Positions 43,736 to 64,000 of a DNA stretch of 64,000 nucleotides are shown here, in pieces (positions within the stretch are counted from its first letter, which is position 1; each line of letters opens with the position of its first letter). The notes below the pieces were generated by a model. It saw only the letters and a list, made by a program, of their open reading frames with translations, had not been told where the DNA came from and searched no databases. Made by a program: the position numbers and the translations under genes. Source of the stretch: Phoronis australis (lineage: Eukaryota; Phoronida; Phoronidae); the NCBI GenBank assembly GCA_002633005.1, contig NMRA01000356.1, positions 65,693 to 129,692 on the forward strand, written 5' to 3'.

Positions 43736-44970
43736 TACTTGTTGTATTTTGTTGTACAATTAAACTGTAAGATAACATGTTTTTCCTTGTTTTTACCCTT
43801 AAACTATGTCTAGTCGTGAAGTACTGTTACAAAATACTGTATGTCAGGAATAATGAGCATTACACTGGTTCTCAAACTACGGGGCGCCTGTCGTTATTGC
43901 CTGTAATACAGCCCAATGTCAAGGCCATGATGGTTCAATGTGATCCCAGTGAAAATAATGCGGCAGCGTGCTCGCATCACATATCTATTAAAAATTCCAC
44001 ACGAATGTGGAGATGCTATAAACTTTGATCATTTGTTACAAAACGGCCATCAATTGCTAAACAATTTTAAAAGTTAAAATCTGAATCTTATAATTTTGAT
44101 TAAAAATTTGGAAATTTTAAAGTGGCATTTCTTGCTTCCAACAATTGTCAATGTTTCTCTCTGTGCTCATGGCTACCATTTTGGCCAACAGTTGGTACCC
44201 CAATTACGTAATACAAGTATGTACATGTTACATTGCTCAGCTGTTCAGTCTGTCTATGCTAATATTTGCACACAATACAATACCTTTAAGGAGCAGTAAA
44301 CTGGTGCATCCAGTCAATTGATTTAGGTACATACGGACACAATATGGCGGACAAGTGAATTTTTATTTAACTTTTCCAAGAAAGACATGTTGCACCAAAT
44401 TAAATGTTTTTCCATGTTCAAGTTTTGTATCAAAACTGCCAACATACTTTTGAAAAATTTTTGGGATTCGCAACAAGGTTAGAAGCCATTGGAAAAAATG
44501 CTTTTTGGCAATTTTTTGTCCAAATTTGGCGAGATTTTACTGTCAGTAAAAACTGTTCTGAAATTGACCTTGTCTTGTTCATTACTCAGTTTAGAAGTTA
44601 TCACGGGCTCTTTAAGAACTGACAGATTTGTTTTATTTTGCCTGTGCCTCAACACTGGCTAAGTTCCTTGATGGGTTCTAATCAAACTTGATACATGTGG
44701 TCCAGTTCAGAGCACACCCGACATTGATGTTTGGACGAGTTTGACTCCTGTTGTGTTCCCTAGTGACAATTTGGGTTTTTTGCGCATGACCCAATACCTA
44801 TCAAGTTCTTTATGGAAGTTCACAGAATTTGGCAAAAAAGTTTCTTTTACGGATAAGACAGCACTTGTCTTGTTTCAGACGTACTTGAATTTGCTGCATC
44901 GCCTAGTGGCCTTGTCATTGTGGTCTAGTGGAGTTAGTGTCTGCTTCCTTTACTGAAGTGGGTTTGGGTA
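43736..44970. other. Gene-free sequence downstream of SEC11A
   Basis: AT-rich. It would include any SEC11A 3' untranslated region, but I cannot fix the polyadenylation site and no exon is recognised. Confidence 0.5.
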
Positions 44971-45136
44971 CCACTGGTTCACACTGTTAGAGCCTTGACT
45001 TAGTTCTCCAGCTCCTCAGCTCGGTTTAACTATGTATTAATAAATCATAAAAATTGTTCCAGGTGATCAGTGGGCCCACCCGAGTGGCCTGCACACGTCT
45101 GGTCCGTGTACCAGACCGCCTGCAATTAATTTTTTA
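44971..45136 (+). mobile_element. SINE copy, 5'-truncated
   Basis: Begins CCACTGGTTCACACTG, then CAGCTCCTCAGCTCGGTTTA and the shared tail GTACCAGACCGCCTGCAATT. Confidence 0.8.
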
Positions 45137-46365
45137 GTGGCCTTGTTACTTCAAACACCCCTAGAGTCGTACTATTTGGGTCCTGCCGTGGCTGCATTCA
45201 CAACTTTGCATTGCTTTTCTCAAAGCAGTAGTTATACAATGAAAGTCAAATGGAGAGATTTTATCTGGGTTGGCGAAATAGGACTTTTCTCTGAAGGGTC
45301 AAGTACACTAGCTAAGATAATCGTACTGCGGATCTTGTCCAAATTGACTGAAAACGGCTTTTGCATACCTGAGTTTCACTCATATACATTTTTAAGAAAA
45401 TCAGAACAAATTTGCTAAAATCATATTTACAATCTTCATAAACACGTTACACAAATATGAATATGCATATGACCAATACAAAATTTTATAAACATATGTT
45501 ATTCCTATTTTTTCATTTTCATGACAAATAAAACTGACTTAAGGATGGTTTTGATGAGTGCCAAATGAGATGTACATTCTTTACAAAGAAAGATGCCATA
45601 ACAGCTCAATAAAAATGCATCTGGCGATGTGAGCTACAGGTAACTTAAGCTTTTTTACGTTTACTTTTCATTCAAAAGAAAGTGCTTGATCAAAAGTATG
45701 TTAGATCTTCTCACTACTAGTACTTTTACTTGCACCCCAAAAGCGACCTTTACATTTAATTAACTTTAAAAGCAGATGAGCAAATGAGAGCTATAACGCT
45801 AGGGCAGGCAAGTCCAGTTATCCACACTGTAGAGTAGTGCGGAGTTTTCTTGCCACAAAAATGGTAGTAGAAATATTTATTATCTGCACTGCTGGGTCAA
45901 AGCTGGCTGCCGAAACCACACGTGTACAGTACATACAATTGAGCTTGATCCATAGGCATGGCAACTTAGCAGCAAATGGAGTGAAGATTAATTCTGACAG
46001 AGTCAGAACAGAAAAGATGGCTGAATAATTTCGTAATCATTGTCTAAAGTCAAATATATGATTAATTGAAGACGTCTCTTTCAAAACTCGATTGTCAAGG
46101 TGCTTAAACGACAAAATGTCACTTACTGAAGAAAGTCTAAGTTTTCAATTTACATTTGTCGGCCATCTTATGCATAGATAACTGTTGTTTTTACGTGTAC
46201 CTCCTTACGGCATTGTGTTATAAGTGAAAGTATACGTAATACTTTTTAATAGAATCTAAAGCTCTACTCCCGAGATATGAACAAATATTAAGTCATGCTG
46301 TCTTACAAGTAACAGACTAATCATCAACTTCACATTCACACAACATGCACTTGACCAACACTACC
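45137..46365. other. Gene-free intergenic sequence
   Basis: Between the convergent SEC11A and BUB1 genes. No coding exon or structured repeat is seen. Confidence 0.55.
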
Positions 46366-46790
46366 CTCATCAGTCAATGTATGCCATGATCATACATTTG
46401 ACCAACACTACCCTCAACAGTCAGTGTATGCCATGACCTTGCACTTGACCAACACTACCCTTAAAAGTCCATGAGTGCCACGACCTTTTACAATTCACTC
46501 ATTCAGAAACAGAAAAATCTATGCTCTAAAATGCTTTATTAATTGTAGCAGAACTGGCAAAAATGATTGAGGCCAATCTAACATAACCCTAACATTACAT
46601 TACATCGTTTCTTTTTTGTGAACAAACATTGCTCCCTCACCAGATTGCATTCTTCCTGTTTTGTGAGTCGGAATAGTACTGACACTGGGTTGTATTCAAC
46701 TGCTCGTTTCCCCCTAAGACGCATGGCCCTGACACTGGATTATGTTGATGATCAAGCCTGGCCCTGACACTGGATAACATCCGTTTACTG
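46366..46790. other. Allelic duplicate pair at N 46791, left copy
   Basis: Repeated at 46792-47214. The 5' part is itself a roughly 54-bp tandem repeat (CTTGACCAACACTACCCT). Confidence 0.85.
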
Positions 46791-46791
46791 N

Positions 46792-47214
46792 TAACAGTCA
46801 ATGTATGCCATGACCATACATTTGACCAACACTACCCTTAACAGTCAATGTATGCCATGACCTTGCACTTGACCAGCACTACCCTTAAAAGTCCATGAGT
46901 GCCACGACCTTTAACAATTCACTCATTCAGAAACAGAAAAATTTATGCTCTAAAATGCCTTATTAGTTGTAGCAGAACTGGCAAAAATGATTGAGGCCGA
47001 TCTAACATAACCCTAACATTACATTACATCGTTTCTTTTTTGTGAACAAACATTGCTCCCTCACCAGATTGCATTCTTCCTGTTTTGTGAGTCGGAATAG
47101 TACTGACACTGGGTTGTATTCAACTGCTCGTTTCCCCCTAAGACGCATGGCCCTGACACTGGATTATGTTGATGATCAAGCCTGGCCCTGACACTGGATA
47201 ACATCCGTTTACTG
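46792..47214. other. Allelic duplicate pair at N 46791, right copy
   Basis: It matches the left copy with few substitutions, then enters unique sequence after CATCCGTTTACTG. Confidence 0.85.
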
Positions 47215-47255
47215 AACAAGTGTGATCTTGACACTGAATCATGCTATTGGTCATA

Positions 47256-47348
47256 AGCAAAACTGGTCCTGGACTTTTGTTAGCAAGCACAGTCCTGGAC
47301 TTTTGTTAGCAAGCACAGTCCTGGACTTTTGTTAGCAAGCACAGTCCT
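47256..47348. repeat. 26-bp minisatellite
   Basis: Three to four units of GTCCTGGACTTTTGTTAGCA plus AGCACA. Confidence 0.92.
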
Positions 47349-47910
47349 GACAAGGGATCATGTTCATCCACCATACTCATTCGCGTTACTGCCAAGAATG
47401 TAAGAAAAAAATTTTAGATGTGGGCACTATGCCAAATACATCGGAGCGAGGGCACTCAAAAGTGAAATTGATGGGAATTCTGGATATGATGATAAAGTTA
47501 TGTAGGACCCTGGAAAAATGTCCAAATTTGGCTAACTTCAGAACATCATATCTCAGAAGCAGCTGATTGGATTCATATGAAACTTTCAAGTACTATGCTT
47601 TACGCACTGTTCTCCAAAACGCTGCTAGGAACTTTTTTAAAATGTTGCCCTTTTGCACAAGGGGTCATCAAAAAATAGGACTGCTCACGTGACCCAATTG
47701 ATGATAGACTGGCAAAAAGTTCAAAATCAAATTCTACAGTTTTTCTACTTTCAGAAAATGCTTTTACTGGGTTAAAATCTATTGATATGTGGCTGAATAC
47801 GCCAACTTGTCAATAAGGTCCAACATAATCTCAAAGTGAATGTGTGCATTAACACGTATGAGCATGATACTCTGTCAGAAAGCGTGCCCCGGACACTGGA
47901 TAATGTGAAT
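47349..47910. other. BUB1 3' flank
   Basis: It would contain the BUB1 3' untranslated region on the minus strand. No other feature is identified. Confidence 0.5.
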
Positions 47911-61380
<13,470 letters not shown>

Positions 61381-62906
61381 CTGAAACAACGCCACATGTT
61401 TTCAGTAATTATCAACATTGCCCTCAATCAGAGGGTCGTTTCCTGAATGGCCTAAAATTTGGTCACCAGGTCGTTATATTTTTTGGAAGACTAGGCTGAT
61501 GTCTTAAACTACTAATTGCATGCTCATAGATATCATCTTGTCAACAATGTTTAATATTCAATAAATTTTGGACTAATCATTATTAAACTCTGATGAAAGG
61601 AATAGAACAATTATCAAATTCTCAAGGAAGCCAACAATGTGTCAGTTGGTAGTGGTCAACTGNTTGAGTAAATACTTATAAGTAGGAATATGGTTCATAC
61701 GAACTTTTGACAACCCAATTTCAAACCTTTAAGGGCCAGTTAATATAATTTAGGACCTCATCAATCACTGTCAGTATGCAAAAAAATCATGATGATGACA
61801 TAATGAAATCATATATAGTGGATGCGACAGCCTTACCACCTTCAAATTTGCTTTTAGCTGAAATTAATTTTAAACGCAAAAGTACAAGATAGAGTTTAAG
61901 TCTTTTACTTAACAATCAGTGTACAGTCTTCAAAACAATTCTGATCAATAAGCAGTCAGTGTTTAAAACAGTTCGTATCAATAACAGTCAGTGTCTTTAA
62001 AACAATTCCTTGCAGTCAGCAATCAGTGCCTTGAAAACAATTCTTATCAATAAGCAGTCAGTATTAACGACTTAAATAAATAGAGAAATATTCGACGGTT
62101 ACATAGCAATCAGCGGTTTAAGTTTTGCTGAAGCCACATGTGACTTCACAGCACCCAGTCCCATCTTTATCAGGAAAATTTCTTTGTTGCATATAACGCA
62201 TAACGCTTTATGTGTACTAAACTTGCATTCTGATAGACAGATCTTGTACGGTTCGACCTTCAGCCAAATTCTATTGAAAACGCTCTTCCCCATTCTCAGT
62301 TATGGACTAGTGAAATGGCAGCAGTCACGATGTAATTCAATTACGTCTACCTCCCCTCGATAGAACCATTTAGCAGGTTCCCCGTACAAATTGTAAGTGG
62401 CCTGGAAAAGTACTACTGCAGCGCCAGAAACACAATGAATTGGAGAAATGCAGAACTACAAAGTTGTCTCTCCTTACCTTACAAACTATTAACCGAGTTT
62501 TATTAAATTAAACCAAAATGCCAACAGGAGTAAACAAGAACAATTTTTCACGACCTTGGAGAAAAGGATCTAAAAACATTCCAAACAAATGAAAACTAGA
62601 ATTTCGGAACAGAAACAGAGATTTTTAAGGCCAATAGCTTAAATTTAGGGCCTTTTCAAGATCGAAGTGCAAATTACGGCCTTTTTAGGGCCCGAGCCCA
62701 AAATTCCAGATCTTTTCAAGCCTGTACGAACCATAAACAGTTTCCATAGTACTTGAATCATGAGAATCTTTGCCTCCATAAGTGATTCATTTTACTCGAG
62801 ATGGAAAGCAATGTGAACTGATTGGGCTACTCTCATTGTAAATATTACATTAAATAAATAATAAATAAATCTTGTTGATCTGATTCTGCCAACTATTATT
62901 TCAAGA

Positions 62907-63085
62907 GGAGGCAGTGCCACCTAGTGGGATAAGCATCCGCTTCCTTAACTCAAGGTCATGGGTTCAAGTCCCACTGGGGCACACTCAGCTCTATTCTAAC
63001 TATATATTTTAATTATTAAGCATAATAATAGGCGCTGGTAATCAGTGCAATGGACCAATCTGAGCACCTGCAATTATTTTTTAAC
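62907..63085 (+). mobile_element. tRNA-derived SINE, allelic copy
   Basis: Same insertion as 60951-61129, in the other allele. Confidence 0.85.
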
Positions 63086-63100
63086 TATCAGTTCACTCAC

Positions 63101-63336
63101 CTTCCATCAATTTCTCTTCCTTAAATCTATTCTTGGCTCTCATCCGCGCCGCTCTTAGCTCCTCAAAGGAGAACTCATCGGCTCCAGCGTATACTTTGTG
63201 CTTGCAGTACATGGGCCGAAAGCCCGGCTCGCTAATGTTGCCGTACCTGTTGATATTTTGCAGTGGGTCGCTAGGCTTTTCTGGTTTACGACTGCTCAAC
63301 ACAAGCTGGTTTATTTCAGGCTGCTTCTTGGGAGTG
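63101..63336 (-). CDS. BUB1: BUB1 GLEBS exon, right allelic copy (assembly duplicate)
   Basis: Same 236-bp exon with identical translation as 61145-61380, inside the block 61664-63618 that repeats 59711-61662 across the single N at 61663. Including both would duplicate the GLEBS motif. Confidence 0.88.
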
Positions 63337-63618
63337 CTGAAACAACGCCACATGTTTTCAGTAATTATCAACATTGCCCTCAATCAGAGGGTCGTTTCCT
63401 GAATGGCCTAAAATTTGGTCACCAGGTCGTTATATTTTTTGGAAGACTAGGCTGATGTCTTAAACTACTAATTGCATGCTCATAGATATCATCTTGTCAA
63501 CAATGTTTAATATTCAATAAATTTTGGACTAATCATTATTAAACTCTGATGAAAGGAATAGAACAATTATCAAATTCTCAAGGAAGCCAACAATGTGTCA
63601 GTTGGTAGTGGTCAACTG

Positions 63619-64000
63619 TAAAACTGTACTCTTCAATTCTGGATCAGCTGAAATACATTCCTCCAAGTGCGTCAATCAACTTTGTATTCTTTATCCTCAA
63701 CATCATTTTCAGAATCCTCCAGCAACAAAATTGTTTATTTCGCGTTCAGAAAACATTCATTCAAGAAGTTCTCATTTGTTCCTTCTGATTTGCCCTACAT
63801 ATCCATCACAATCAGCCGCGTCAATCATGGGAAAAGGGGAGATAAATCTTATTTATTTTCTGCGTGTCTGTGGTGTTACAACACCATGTCAGTAAAATAG
63901 TTTTTAAAATCTAAACAATTAATTTAGGAGTTATTTATGAGATAATTTTAATTATCACTGTCATCTTAATTGTTTACATTAACTAGACTTGCAAACAGTG
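63619..64000. other. BUB1 intron at the right edge
   Basis: The next upstream BUB1 exon must end two bases into a codon. I find no such coding segment on the minus strand here, so it probably lies past 64000. Confidence 0.5.

Larger units (their letters stand above)
61664..63618. other. Allelic duplicate pair at N 61663, right copy
   Basis: Starts TTGAGTAAATACT right after the N, as at 59711. It ends at GGTCAACTG, exactly where the left copy stops at the N, and then continues into unique sequence. Confidence 0.92.

Overview
The window is animal nuclear DNA. It carries three spliced, highly conserved eukaryotic genes with GT-AG introns, together with dense intronic minisatellites and many DNA transposons and tRNA-derived SINEs. 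Intron sizes, a single BUB1/BUBR1-type gene and heavy allelic polymorphism fit a highly heterozygous (probably marine) invertebrate. The sequence does not fix the species. There is no sign of operons, CRISPR or other prokaryotic features.

Layout. (1) 825-12027, minus strand: the 5' part (nine exons, 466 codons) of a protein kinase N gene, with three HR1 Rho-binding repeats and a C2-like domain; the catalytic domain lies off the left edge. (2) 12034-29526: about 17 kb without a recognisable gene, holding a probable 6-kb TIR element, MITEs, SINE copies and simple repeats. (3) 29527-41790, plus strand: a complete six-exon SEC11A gene (182 aa, signal peptidase catalytic subunit). Its first intron is packed with two Mutator-like foldback elements, a hAT-like element and a SINE, and an unidentified 83-aa ORF lies antisense just inside it. 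(4) 41938-47910: an allelic duplicate of the SEC11A 3' end, then gene-free repeats. (5) 47911-61380 (repeated to 63336), minus strand: fifteen exons of a BUB1/BUBR1 (MADBUB) checkpoint kinase from the GLEBS motif to the stop codon. The N-terminal TPR/KEN part lies off the right edge.

Assembly. Seven isolated single Ns (5352, 14869, 15391, 41937, 46791, 50202, 61663) each sit between two near-identical copies of the same sequence. They are best read as unmerged allelic contigs joined end to end. They create false duplicate exons in all three genes: PKN exon 4, the SEC11A last exon and the BUB1 GLEBS exon. One pair captures a transposon insertion in both filled and empty states. A 66-N gap lies at 34209-34274.

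The three genes do unrelated jobs (Rho-effector signalling, ER protein processing, mitotic checkpoint). SEC11A and BUB1 are convergent. The most unusual signal is that minisatellites have grown repeatedly out of exon edges, copying the splice site with them (PKN exons 2 and 4, SEC11A exon 4).
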